A stretch of 64,000 nt of DNA from Allolucifera butyrica. GTDB taxonomy: Bacteria; Bacillota; Negativicutes; Sporomusales; UPPP01. Both the position numbers and the translations under genes were made by a program. The notes beneath the pieces are model-generated. The model ran no database searches and was not told the DNA's origin. It was given only the letters and a program-made list of their open reading frames with translations. The stretch covers positions 1 to 64,000 of the forward strand of contig NZ_UPPP01000061.1 in assembly GCF_900476375.1 (NCBI RefSeq), read 5' to 3'. Shown here in pieces: positions 50,642-59,045 of the stretch; within the stretch, counting starts at the first letter, position 1, and each line of letters starts with the position of its first letter.

Positions 50642-53254
50642 CTATTTATTTATCTGGTTTTTAATTATTTCTTTGGCTTTGTCTAAAGCGGCGGCAATTT
50701 TTTCCGGCTGTCTGCCTCCGGCCTGCGCCATATCCGGCCGGCCGCCGCCGCCGCCGCCGGCCATTTGTGCGGCTGCTTTTACGATGGCTCCGGCGTGAAT
50801 TCCCCGTTCAACCGCTTTCTTTGTCGCCATAGCAACAAAATTTACTTTTTCATTGCTTACTGCTCCGAAAACAACCACACCACTGTCCAGGCGGTCTTTG
50901 GCCATATCCGCAATGGAGCGTAAATCATCCATATCGGCGGCTGAGACTTGACCGGTAACAACCTGAATGCCATTGACATCACTGACCGTGTTCAGCAATT
51001 CCTGCACCTGGTTTCGGGCCAGTTTCGCATTTGCCAAAGTTAATTCTTTTTCTAAATCTTTAACATGAGCCAGCACAGCCTCGAGGCGGTTGGCAAGGGC
51101 GTCGGGCCGGATCTTTAACAACCGGGCCGCTTTTGCCATCACATCATCCAACTGCTTAACATAATTGACAGTACCTTGGCCGGTTACAGCCTCGATACGC
51201 CGCAGCCCCGAACCAATACCGGCTTCCCCGATGATTTTAAACAAACCGATTTCCCCGGTATGGCTTACATGACTACCGCCGCACAGTTCCTTACTGAAAT
51301 CGCCGGCAATGACCACTCTGACCCGTTCACCGTATTTTTCGCCGAACAGCGCCATGGCACCCATTTCTTTAGCCGTTTCCTGCGTAGTTTCGATGATACC
51401 GACAGGAATACCGGCTAGTATAACCTGATTGACAATGCTCTCAACCTGGGCTAATTCTTCCTCTGTGACCTGGGCAAAATGTGAAAAATCAAACCGCAGC
51501 CGTTCCTGAGTTACTAAAGAACCGGCCTGATTTACATGACTCCCCAGCACTTGCTTTAAAGCGGCATGCAAAAGATGAGTTGCCGTGTGGTTTCTGGCCG
51601 TATCCCGGTGCCGGGCCGCATCAATCAATAATTTAACGGGCTCCCCGGTTTTAACAGTTCCGGCAGAGACATGACCAATATGATAGATGGTTCCGTCGGG
51701 CAGTTTTTTGGTATTGACGACGGTGATCTGTCCGGCCGGAGCCGTAATACGGCCGATGTCGCCCACCTGGCCGCCTCCTTCGGCATAAAAGGACGTGACA
51801 TTCATAATGACCGCGACATCCTCATCCTGAACTGCCGATTCAACAACTTGTCCGTCTTTTAAAATCAATACAATCTCGGCGGTATCGGCTTTTTCGTCAT
51901 AACCAAGCTCTTGGGTGACTAGTTGGGACAAATCGGGAATGATCACTTTTTCCGCCTGTTCCTGGCGTGCCGCCCGGGCCCGTTCCCGCTGTTTATCCAT
52001 GGCCTGATCGAAGGTGGTTTTATCCAAAGACAAGTCATGCTCCGTCAGAATTTCCTGCGTTAATTCCCAGGGAAAACCGAACGTATCATAGAGCCGGAAA
52101 ACAATTTCCCCGTCCAGTACCTTAACCTGATTTTGTTTCATGTTCTGAATATGGGTATTCAATAATTCCATTCCCTGGGCCAGAGTTTCGCCGAAACGTT
52201 CTTCTTCCTGGAGGATTATTCTTTTAATATAGGCCTTCTTTTCGGCGATATAGGGATACGGTTCGGAAAAAATCGCGGCCACAACATCAACCAAGTCAGC
52301 CATAAACGGTTTATTGATGCCCAGCAGGCGGCCATGGCGGACGGCCCGCCGCAGCACCCGCCGCTCTACATAGCCCCGCCCTTCATTGGACGGCAAAATA
52401 CCGTCAACAATCATAACGGTTACACTGCGGGCATGATCGGCAATTACTTTTAAAGATACATCGGTTTTAGCCGACTGGCCATAAGTTACACCAGCCAGTT
52501 TCGCGGTTTGCTCAATGAGGGGGAATAATAAATCCGTTTCAAAGTTGGACTTTTTATTTTGCAATACCGACGCGATCCGTTCCAGACCGGCGCCGGTATC
52601 AATATTCTTTTTCGCCAGCGGCGTATAATTGCCGGCCTCATCGCGGTCATACTGGGTGAATACTAAATTCCATATTTCCAGAAACCGGTCGCAGTTACAA
52701 CCGACACCGCAGTCCGGGTTACCGCAGCCGCGGTCCTCTCCCAAATCAACATAAATTTCCGAGCAGGGACCACAGGGACCGGGTCCAATTTCCCAAAAAT
52801 TATCTTCCAGCCGGATAATCCGTTCCGGCGAGACGCCAATATCGTTTTTCCATATATCATAGGCTTCATCATCTTTGGTATGGATTGTTACCCAGAGTTT
52901 ATCAACCGGCAGCGTAAGCTCCTGAGTAATAAACTCCCAGGCCCAGCCAATGGCTTCTTTCTTAAAATAATCGCCAAAGGAAAAATTGCCTAACATTTCA
53001 AAAAATGTATGATGACGGGCGGTTCGCCCAACATTTTCAATATCACCGGTACGAACACACTTTTGACTGGTCGAAATCCGGAGATGGGGCGGTTTCATCT
53101 TGCCGGTGAAAAATGGCTTAAACGGGGCCATTCCGGCACCAATCAAAAGCAAGGTTGGGTCATTTTCGGGAATTAAAGGAGCGCTGGGTAGAATCAGATG
53201 ATCTTTACTGGCAAAAAACTGCAAAAATTTCTTACGCAGTTCGTTTCCGGTCAA
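50642..53254 (-). CDS. alaS: alanine--tRNA ligase
   Basis: An 870-residue alanyl-tRNA synthetase. The catalytic class II core (GNELRKKFLQFFASKDH, RISTSQKCVRTGDIENVG, HHTFFEMLGNFSFGDYFK) is followed by the editing domain (HTATHLLHAALKQVLG, CGGSHVSHTGEIGLF) and the C-Ala domain with a glycine-rich GGGGGGRPDMAQAGG segment. TTG 53254 is used because TTTGGAGG lies 9 bases before it; the reading frame upstream to 53302 is probably not translated. It heads the alaS-ireB-ruvX-DUF1292-mltG run. Confidence 0.97.
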   Translation of the reverse strand: MTGNELRKKFLQFFASKDHLILPSAPLIPENDPTLLLIGAGMAPFKPFFTGKMKPPHLRISTSQKCVRTGDIENVGRTARHHTFFEMLGNFSFGDYFKKEAIGWAWEFITQELTLPVDKLWVTIHTKDDEAYDIWKNDIGVSPERIIRLEDNFWEIGPGPCGPCSEIYVDLGEDRGCGNPDCGVGCNCDRFLEIWNLVFTQYDRDEAGNYTPLAKKNIDTGAGLERIASVLQNKKSNFETDLLFPLIEQTAKLAGVTYGQSAKTDVSLKVIADHARSVTVMIVDGILPSNEGRGYVERRVLRRAVRHGRLLGINKPFMADLVDVVAAIFSEPYPYIAEKKAYIKRIILQEEERFGETLAQGMELLNTHIQNMKQNQVKVLDGEIVFRLYDTFGFPWELTQEILTEHDLSLDKTTFDQAMDKQRERARAARQEQAEKVIIPDLSQLVTQELGYDEKADTAEIVLILKDGQVVESAVQDEDVAVIMNVTSFYAEGGGQVGDIGRITAPAGQITVVNTKKLPDGTIYHIGHVSAGTVKTGEPVKLLIDAARHRDTARNHTATHLLHAALKQVLGSHVNQAGSLVTQERLRFDFSHFAQVTEEELAQVESIVNQVILAGIPVGIIETTQETAKEMGAMALFGEKYGERVRVVIAGDFSKELCGGSHVSHTGEIGLFKIIGEAGIGSGLRRIEAVTGQGTVNYVKQLDDVMAKAARLLKIRPDALANRLEAVLAHVKDLEKELTLANAKLARNQVQELLNTVSDVNGIQVVTGQVSAADMDDLRSIADMAKDRLDSGVVVFGAVSNEKVNFVAMATKKAVERGIHAGAIVKAAAQMAGGGGGGRPDMAQAGGRQPEKIAAALDKAKEIIKNQINK

Positions 53255-53339
53255 TTTAATCAACCTCCAAATTATCAGGCGTTTTCTTCTGGAATTATAC
53301 ATAATTTAAATTGCAATGTCAATAATTGGAGAGTATCGC

Positions 53340-54365
53340 CTAAATAAGGAGACGCGCCAAATGTTGCAAAAATACTTTGATAACGGCAGCTACCGGCACC
53401 CCCAGCAACATTCCCGTCAATCCGGCCAGTTCTCCGCCGACAAAAACAAAAAAGATGACCGATAAAGGATGAAGCCCGGTATAATCACCAATAATTTTGG
53501 GTTGGATAACCGAACCCTCCAACTGATGTATAAAAAAAAACAGGACTATAACTTTTAAAGTTAGCAAGGGGGAAACAAGCAAGGCGGCGGCAACTGCCGG
53601 CGCTGCGCCGATAAATGCGCCGAAGTAAGGAATAATGTCCAGGATACCGGCAAATATGCCGATTAACAAGGCATATTTCAGATGCAAAAAGAACATGCCT
53701 GTGGCAGCCAAAACACCTACCAGGACAGCCACCATAAATTGTCCGCGGATAACGCCGCCCAGCACCTTATCAACGTCTTTGAAAGTCAGCACGACTTCAT
53801 GCCGCCAGTACCCCGGCAGTAAATGAAGCAGTCCCTCTTTAATGTTGTCCCAGTCATGCAAAAGATAGAATGCTAGTACCGGACTGATTAATATGCCGAT
53901 AAAATGGCCGAGCAGGCCGATGAGCCCGTTTATAATTCCATGAATGGAGTCCTGTACACTTTCTTCCAAGGCAAATAACGTGTCATCCAAGGCCGTACGA
54001 AACGCTTGTGGAATTTGCCAGTTTGAATAATGCCACTGAAGGTTATAAACAAACTCCTCCCCTTTTTTAACCATTTGCGGCATATCTTTACCGAAGTTTT
54101 CCATCTCGCGGATTAAAGCCGGTAACAGTTGGGAACCACCGATCATAAGACCGCCAAAAACAAAAAAATAAACAACGGCAATGGCCCAGGACCGTTTTAA
54201 ACCTTTCGCTTCCAAAAGGCATACGGACGGATTTAGAAGATAAGCTAAGAATAAAGCGATCGCAAACGGATAGAGGCTGCGGCGAACAAGCCATAAACCA
54301 TATAAGCCGATTATACATGCTCCGCCGGCAACGACAAAACGGACAACACGTTTTGTAATTTGCAT
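53340..54365 (-). CDS. AI-2E family transporter
   Basis: A 341-residue polytopic membrane protein of the AI-2E (YdiK/PerM-like) family, with about seven helices. Family features are FLAYLLNPSV near the N-terminus, GQFMVAVLVGVLAATGMF, and the C-terminal GILDIIPYFGAFIG plus QLEGSVIQPKIIGDYTGLHP motif. Members have been linked to ion or autoinducer export; the substrate here is unknown. ATG 54365 is chosen with GGGGTG upstream; the long upstream extension of the frame is not plausible. It precedes alaS by about 85 bases. Confidence 0.9.
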   Translation of the reverse strand: MQITKRVVRFVVAGGACIIGLYGLWLVRRSLYPFAIALFLAYLLNPSVCLLEAKGLKRSWAIAVVYFFVFGGLMIGGSQLLPALIREMENFGKDMPQMVKKGEEFVYNLQWHYSNWQIPQAFRTALDDTLFALEESVQDSIHGIINGLIGLLGHFIGILISPVLAFYLLHDWDNIKEGLLHLLPGYWRHEVVLTFKDVDKVLGGVIRGQFMVAVLVGVLAATGMFFLHLKYALLIGIFAGILDIIPYFGAFIGAAPAVAAALLVSPLLTLKVIVLFFFIHQLEGSVIQPKIIGDYTGLHPLSVIFFVFVGGELAGLTGMLLGVPVAAVIKVFLQHLARLLI

Positions 54366-54468
54366 ATTCAACACCCCGGATAATGTATGTAACCAAAAAG
54401 CAAAACATGTGTAATTCTTTTCCTCAAGAAAGATCCAAAGGGTCTTACTTTCTGTTACTGAAAAAAAG

Positions 54469-54487
54469 GGAGACCATTTTGGTCTCC
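54469..54487 (-). terminator. terminator after the 66-residue protein gene
   Basis: GGAGACC pairs with GGTCTCC (7 bp, 5-base loop) and is followed on the - strand by CTTTTTTT. It separates the small-protein cluster from the AI-2E transporter. Confidence 0.8.
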
Positions 54488-54496
54488 ACGGCATGA

Positions 54497-54697
54497 CTAA
54501 TCCATTTTTTTGATTAAGCGTTTTCGCGCCAAACGGGCTTCCCGCATCAAATTTCGAGTTGTACAACGAATCGCGTCGGTGCTGCGTTCTACTAAAGGCT
54601 TTTTCTGCGGCCTGGCCGCGGGCCCTATGATGGCGCCAACTACGGTACCTAGAATTCCGCCCCACATTAGTCCCTGCCAAAATTTACTGCGCATCAT
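54497..54697 (-). CDS. small YtxH-like membrane protein
   Basis: A 66-residue protein with a glycine-rich N-terminal membrane segment (FWQGLMWGGILGTVVGAIIG) and a basic tail (RNLMREARLARKRLIKKMD). It resembles the YtxH/GvpP type of small membrane proteins. Two ATG codons (54697, 54694) follow GGGGTGAT. It is the third gene of a small cluster with a PRC-barrel and a zinc-ribbon protein. Confidence 0.6.
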   Translation of the reverse strand: MMRSKFWQGLMWGGILGTVVGAIIGPAARPQKKPLVERSTDAIRCTTRNLMREARLARKRLIKKMD

Positions 54698-54698
54698 A

Positions 54699-54896
54699 TC
54701 ACCCCTTTTGTACCTCTAAATTGACAGCATTCTGCATTGGATCATCATGCAGAGTCAGCGTGCCGTCCAATTCTACATCGAAAACCTTAAAACTTTGGCC
54801 GCTCATTATGAACTCTACACAACAATCCCAGCAAAAATACTGGTCGGCACCAACTTTTCCCACAGTTCGCTGTCCGCACACAGGACAGGTTATCAT
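54699..54896 (-). CDS. small zinc-ribbon protein, unknown function
   Basis: A 65-residue protein with CPVC near the N-terminus and CWDCC about 20 residues later, a probable zinc ribbon, followed by a short beta-rich half (FKVFDVELDGTLTLHDD). ATG 54896 follows GAGGTGG by 5 bases; the GTG at 54905 overlaps this site. It is followed within 1 base by the YtxH-like gene and preceded by a PRC-barrel gene, all on the same strand. Confidence 0.6.
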   Translation of the reverse strand: MITCPVCGQRTVGKVGADQYFCWDCCVEFIMSGQSFKVFDVELDGTLTLHDDPMQNAVNLEVQKG

Positions 54897-54914
54897 CCCA
54901 ACCACCTCATAGTA

Positions 54915-55433
54915 TTACTGAGATAGAGGATTGGTATAAAGTAGTTCCTTCATGCATTCAGGAACAATCATTTTGTCCTGACCTATTACATGCGCGGGCG
55001 GCAAGGGCATCATTTGGCGTCCATACAACAAATCGGTCAGTAAACTGTCGGACACTTCGTATGCCTTAAGTTCACCGGTAACTTCCTCAAAAACAATGTC
55101 GGTCAGAATCCCTAATTCCCGGCCCCGTTCCGTAAAAATCGGCTTGCCTAGAAGGTCATGCACAAGATGCAGAGACGGTTCCTGCTGGCAAACATCCGTC
55201 ATAATCTGCAAACACTCATAATTGCGAATCATAACGGCATCTCTGCCGATACTAAGCAAATCAAAAAAAGCAATACCCTGCTCTTTTTCTATTAGCCAAT
55301 CCATACCAGCAATAATAAGTCCCCACACAGCGGCATGATGAAAATTTAAAACTACTTCCCGCACCTCTCCAATCTGGGTACCGGTTTCCGTTTCCAGCAC
55401 CGGCAGGCCAAATACATTGGACACTTTCTGCAT
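54915..55433 (-). CDS. PRC-barrel domain protein (YrrD-like)
   Basis: A 172-residue protein with two PRC-barrel units: residues 1-75 (VFGLPVLETETGTQIGEVREVVL) and about 95-150 (LLGKPIFTERGRELGILTDIVFEEVTG). It resembles B. subtilis YrrD, which lies near mnmA-type genes; the function is unknown. GGGAGG precedes the ATG by 5 bases. A 39-base repeat lies about 90 bases upstream. It heads a three-gene small-protein cluster. Confidence 0.8.
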   Translation of the reverse strand: MQKVSNVFGLPVLETETGTQIGEVREVVLNFHHAAVWGLIIAGMDWLIEKEQGIAFFDLLSIGRDAVMIRNYECLQIMTDVCQQEPSLHLVHDLLGKPIFTERGRELGILTDIVFEEVTGELKAYEVSDSLLTDLLYGRQMMPLPPAHVIGQDKMIVPECMKELLYTNPLSQ

Positions 55434-55523
55434 AACGGCCTCCCACCCACATTTCGCACCCTGAACTTATGGCAACAATATTTCTCCTAATTTATAGCCA
55501 CAAAGCAAATAACGCGGGAGAAT

Positions 55524-55562
55524 TATTGTCGAATGACAGCGGACTGCGAAAAGTGGGCTAAA
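55524..55562. repeat. 39-base intergenic repeat, copy 2
   Basis: This stretch matches 28991-29029 at 35 of 39 positions, including a perfect 22-base core. It lies between mnmA and the PRC-barrel gene, about 90 bases before the latter's start. No coding sequence is seen in the roughly 190-base gap. Confidence 0.6.
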
Positions 55563-55622
55563 ACAGATTGTATTTCTATTATGACCATTATGAGGGGTTT
55601 TTATTGCATTTTCATGAATTTT

Positions 55623-56717
55623 TCAGCCTGATTTCTCAATAATTGTACCACCGCCGACAACAAGATCGTCTTCATAAAAAACAACCGACTGCCCCGGCGT
55701 AATAGCCCGCTGCGGTTCCTTAAACCGGACCAAAACCCTGTTTGCGGGCAACGGGGTGAGTTCGGCATCGCCCTCTTTCGCGCTGTAACGGATCTTGGCC
55801 TTTATCTTGCGCGGTTTATCAAGCTGGTCGAATAGAATCCAATTGAGATCGCCGGCAATGAGTTCCCGGGCAAGGACTTCTTCGTTAGTCCCCAGTATTA
55901 CTGCATTGCTCTCCGGCTTTAGACCGACCACGTACAGCGGCTTGCCGGCGGCAAGTCCCAAGCCTTTGCGCTGTCCTACCGTATAAAGGGGTAATCCTTT
56001 ATGGCGCCCGATAATTCTGCCGTGAGTATCGACAAAATTTCCCGGCCGCAATGCTTCCGGCGCTTGTTCTTCCATAAAACGCTTATAATCGTCATCCGGT
56101 ATAAAACAAATTTCCTGGCTGTCTGGTTTTTCCGCCACCGCCAGTCCGAATTCTCTGGCCATTTGACGGGTCTGGACTTTGGTGTAGTCCCCCAGAGGCA
56201 TGAGAAAATGTTTTAAACTGGCCTGTGTCAGGTGATACAAGGCGTAGGACTGATCTTTCGTATTGTCCAGTCCTTTGCATAATAAATAACGGCCCAGTGA
56301 ATCGTCATAGCGGATGCGTGCATAATGGCCGGTAGCGACATACTCCGCCCCCAAGGCAAGGGCCTTTTGCAAAAAGCCGTCAAATTTCAGATAGCGGTTG
56401 CAGGCTATACAAGGGTTCGGTGTTCGTCCCGCGGAATATTCCCGGATAAAATAATCAATCACGGTTTGCTGGAACATTTGCCGGAAGTTCAAAACATAGT
56501 AGGGAATCCCGATTTTATCGGCAACCCGCCGGGCATCCTCCACCGCCGACAGGGAGCAGCAGCCCCGGTGTTCCGGATCGGCAGCCGGTAAATTCTCATC
56601 CCATAGCTGCATTGTGGCGCCAATTACATCATAGCCCTGATGTACAAGAAGGGCGGCAGTTAATGAACTGTCCACCCCTCCACTCATGGCCACTAAGACT
56701 CTTGCTTTAGTACCCAT
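55623..56717 (-). CDS. mnmA: tRNA 2-thiouridylase MnmA
   Basis: A 364-residue enzyme that puts the 2-thio group on U34 of Lys, Glu and Gln tRNAs. The PP-loop is VAMSGGVDSSL near residue 7. The two catalytic cysteines are in TPNPCIACN and SQEICFIPD. The tRNA-binding region GQRKGLGLAAGKPLYVVG is present. ATG 56717 begins 4 bases after nifU. Sulfur would come from the neighbouring NifS-type desulfurase, so iscR-nifS-nifU-mnmA forms a linked sulfur-transfer operon. Confidence 0.96.
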   Translation of the reverse strand: MGTKARVLVAMSGGVDSSLTAALLVHQGYDVIGATMQLWDENLPAADPEHRGCCSLSAVEDARRVADKIGIPYYVLNFRQMFQQTVIDYFIREYSAGRTPNPCIACNRYLKFDGFLQKALALGAEYVATGHYARIRYDDSLGRYLLCKGLDNTKDQSYALYHLTQASLKHFLMPLGDYTKVQTRQMAREFGLAVAEKPDSQEICFIPDDDYKRFMEEQAPEALRPGNFVDTHGRIIGRHKGLPLYTVGQRKGLGLAAGKPLYVVGLKPESNAVILGTNEEVLARELIAGDLNWILFDQLDKPRKIKAKIRYSAKEGDAELTPLPANRVLVRFKEPQRAITPGQSVVFYEDDLVVGGGTIIEKSG

Positions 56718-56721
56718 GCAA

Positions 56722-57093
56722 TCACTTTCCCCGTTTCTGGATGTAGTCTTTAATGGCCTCATGCAGTGCATCGGCGGCCAAATTGGAACAGTGCATTTTA
56801 GCGGGCGGCAAACCGTCCAGCGCTTCCGCTACCGCCTGGTTGGAAATTTGGAGCGCTTCCGACAAGGTTTTTCCTTTTACCATTTCCGTGACCATGCTGC
56901 TGGTGGCAATGGCGGCACCGCAGCCAAAAGTCTTAAATTTTACATCTTCGATAATGTCATTTTCCACTTTTAAGTAAATGCGCATAATATCGCCGCATTT
57001 GGCATTACCAACTTCGCCTATGCCGTCGGCATTTTTAATTTCGCCGACATTACGGGGATTGGTAAAGTGATCCATAACTTTTTCTGTATACAT
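56722..57093 (-). CDS. nifU: iron-sulfur cluster scaffold NifU/IscU
   Basis: A 123-residue IscU-type scaffold that builds Fe-S clusters before transfer. The three ligand cysteines are in GNAKCGD, TFGCGAA and MHCSNLA, with the ligand Asp after the first Cys (CGD). It has the N-terminal domain only, without the C-terminal NifU or NFU parts. It lies between nifS and mnmA with gaps of 24 and 4 bases. Confidence 0.95.
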   Translation of the reverse strand: MYTEKVMDHFTNPRNVGEIKNADGIGEVGNAKCGDIMRIYLKVENDIIEDVKFKTFGCGAAIATSSMVTEMVKGKTLSEALQISNQAVAEALDGLPPAKMHCSNLAADALHEAIKDYIQKRGK

Positions 57094-57117
57094 AAAAAAC
57101 CCTCTCCTCTAGACGAA

Positions 57118-58332
57118 TTAATGACGGTGACACAGATTGCACGGATTGGAGGACATTGGCTGCATTTCCGTTCCATAGAGCGGCGACATGCTGCGGAGTT
57201 TTTCAATAATTCCGGGCAGTACTTCCAGACAGTAATCAATCTCTTCTTCCGTATTGCCGCGCCCCAAAGAAATCCGCAGCGACCCATGGGCTACTTCATG
57301 GGTTAGACCCATTGCCAAAAGTACGTGGGACGGATCCAGCGAACCGGACGTGCAGGCTGAACCGCTGGAAGCGGCAATTCCTTTTAAATCAAGATTAAGT
57401 AACAGCGATTCCCCTTCGACATATAAAAAGCTAAAGTTAACATTGCCCGGCGCCCGCATGGTACGATGGCCGTTTAATTTAATATGAGGAATCTTTGCCT
57501 CGATACCCGCAATTAACTTATCTCTCAGGCGGGCAACCTGGGCAATTTTGGTGTTCATATCCCGCTTGGCAATTTCCGCCGCTTTTCCCAGCCCGATAAT
57601 ACCTGGCGTATTTTCCGTACCCGGCCGGATACTGCGCTCTTGTCCACCGCCCTGCTGCTGGGCTTCCAGCCGGACACCACGACGGACATATAAGGCGCCT
57701 ATCCCTTTAGGCCCGTGAAATTTATGAGCCGATAAGGTAAGTAAGTCCACATTGTATTCATTGACATCAATGGGATAATTGCCTACAGCCTGTACCGCAT
57801 CGGTGTGAAAATAAATTCCCTTTTCCCGGGCCAATTGTCCGATTTCTTTAATCGGTTGAATTGTACCCACTTCATTATTGGCAAACATAACGCTAATCAG
57901 GATAGTTTGATCGGTAATGGCGTTTTTTACATCTTCCAGGCGAACCATCGCATTTTCATCGACAGGCAGATAAGTAATGGAAAAACCCTGTTTTTCCAGG
58001 TATTCACAAGTATGCAAAATGGCATGATGCTCAATCGCGGTAGTAATAATATGATTTCCTTTTTTACGGTTGGCGTAGGCAACCCCTTTAAGCGCCAGAT
58101 TGTCGGCCTCCGTACCGCCGCTGGTAAAAAATATTTCATTCGGATTGGCGCCAATCAGATCGGCTACACTTTGCCTGGCTTGATCGACCGCTTTTTTTAC
58201 TTCCCGGCCAAAACTGTGGATACTGGAAGGATTACCAAATTTATCGGTCATATACTCCAGCATTAAGGTAGCTACCTCCGGGTCTACCGGTGTTGTAGCG
58301 GAATGATCAAAATAAATTCTTTTCATCAGCAT
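57118..58332 (-). CDS. nifS: cysteine desulfurase NifS
   Basis: A 404-residue PLP enzyme that takes sulfur from cysteine for Fe-S clusters and tRNA thiolation. The N-terminal IYFDHSATTPVDPEV, the PLP lysine in SAHKFHGPKG and the catalytic cysteine in SSGSACTSGSLDPSH are all present. The C-terminal tail with a CNLC pair is a lineage-specific extension. Two starts are possible: ATG 58332, which overlaps the iscR stop, and ATG 58326. Both follow AAGGAG. Confidence 0.96.
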   Translation of the reverse strand: MLMKRIYFDHSATTPVDPEVATLMLEYMTDKFGNPSSIHSFGREVKKAVDQARQSVADLIGANPNEIFFTSGGTEADNLALKGVAYANRKKGNHIITTAIEHHAILHTCEYLEKQGFSITYLPVDENAMVRLEDVKNAITDQTILISVMFANNEVGTIQPIKEIGQLAREKGIYFHTDAVQAVGNYPIDVNEYNVDLLTLSAHKFHGPKGIGALYVRRGVRLEAQQQGGGQERSIRPGTENTPGIIGLGKAAEIAKRDMNTKIAQVARLRDKLIAGIEAKIPHIKLNGHRTMRAPGNVNFSFLYVEGESLLLNLDLKGIAASSGSACTSGSLDPSHVLLAMGLTHEVAHGSLRISLGRGNTEEEIDYCLEVLPGIIEKLRSMSPLYGTEMQPMSSNPCNLCHRH

Positions 58333-58769
58333 TCATCTCCTTGAACCTTTTCTTCACGGCATAAATCAGCGAGAGATATTGAATCCAACACGTTATTAAT
58401 GCTGTCGCGTACTTTGGCCCAGACACCGCGGGTAACACAAGAGCCGGCCCTTTCGCAATAATCATTGGTTGCTGTGTCGTTGTCAGTGAGCACACAATCG
58501 ACGGGAGCAATCGGCCCTTCCATAGCCCGGATAATATCACCCACCGATATTTGATCCGGCTCTTTGGTCAGAGCATAGCCACCCTGTGAGCCCCGGACAC
58601 TTTTCACATATCCGGCTTTACGCAGCGTTCCCATCAGCTGTTCCAAATAATGCTCCGAAATACCTTGCCGGCTGGCAATACTTTTCAGGGATATGGGACC
58701 TTCTCCCCGGTGCAGGGCCAGATCATACATAGCCGCTACCCCGTAACGGCCCTTGGTTGAAAGTTTCAT
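58326..58769 (-). CDS. iscR: Rrf2 family regulator IscR
   Basis: A 147-residue Rrf2-type winged-helix repressor. The DNA-binding part opens with MKLSTKGRYGVAAMYDLALH. The [2Fe-2S] ligand cysteines are C92, C105 and C111 (DC..., YCERAGSC), the IscR pattern, so it probably senses Fe-S status and controls the nifS-nifU-mnmA operon it heads. ATG 58769 follows GGAGAG by 7 bases. A strong promoter with an inverted repeat lies just upstream. Confidence 0.93.
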   Translation of the reverse strand: MKLSTKGRYGVAAMYDLALHRGEGPISLKSIASRQGISEHYLEQLMGTLRKAGYVKSVRGSQGGYALTKEPDQISVGDIIRAMEGPIAPVDCVLTDNDTATNDYCERAGSCVTRGVWAKVRDSINNVLDSISLADLCREEKVQGDEC

Positions 58770-58792
58770 AAGCAATCTCTCCGCTATTCCGA

Positions 58793-58848
58793 CTATTTCG
58801 ATAGGTTTTATTTGATTTAACTATAGCAGAAAAATCGCCGCTTGTCAA
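58793..58848 (-). promoter_or_regulatory. iscR operon promoter and candidate operator
   Basis: On the - strand TTGACA (58848-58843) and TATAGT (58825-58820) are spaced by exactly 17 bases. About 15 bases further, CTAT-TTCG-ATAG (58793-58804) forms a perfect 4+4 inverted repeat near the likely transcript start, a plausible IscR site. Confidence 0.75.
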
Positions 58849-58901
58849 AGGAATCACAGTTATATTATTAGGTTCTTACAGCCAAAATATTAGGCATATG
58901 A

Positions 58902-58926
58902 GAAAAACCGCTGTTAGCGGTTTTTC
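58902..58926. terminator. hairpin between rarA and iscR
   Basis: GAAAAACCGCT pairs perfectly with AGCGGTTTTTC (11 bp, GTT loop). It belongs to the dispersed palindrome family seen at 18483 and 42716, and may serve as a terminator. Confidence 0.6.
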
Positions 58927-59006
58927 GGTAATTGGAAATTTGTAATTGGATTTTGGAAAAGGAGGCCGTGATTTCAGGTGCAGGCTTATGGTCCCGGGCG
59001 AATAAA

Positions 59007-59030
59007 AAAACAGCCATTGGCGGCTGTTTT
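59007..59030 (-). terminator. terminator after rarA
   Basis: AAAACAGCC pairs with GGCTGTTTT (9 bp, 6-base loop) with seven further T residues on the - strand, just after the rarA stop. Confidence 0.85.
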
Positions 59031-59045
59031 AAAGAAACGAGAAAG

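Noticed and set aside
53255-53302. Upstream extension of alaS
   Set aside because: The frame includes the TTTGGAGG binding site; the conserved protein begins at TTG 53254.
54366-54680. Upstream extension of the AI-2E transporter frame (105 codons)
   Set aside because: It overlaps the 66-residue protein gene and a terminator and has an implausible Arg/Ser-rich sequence.
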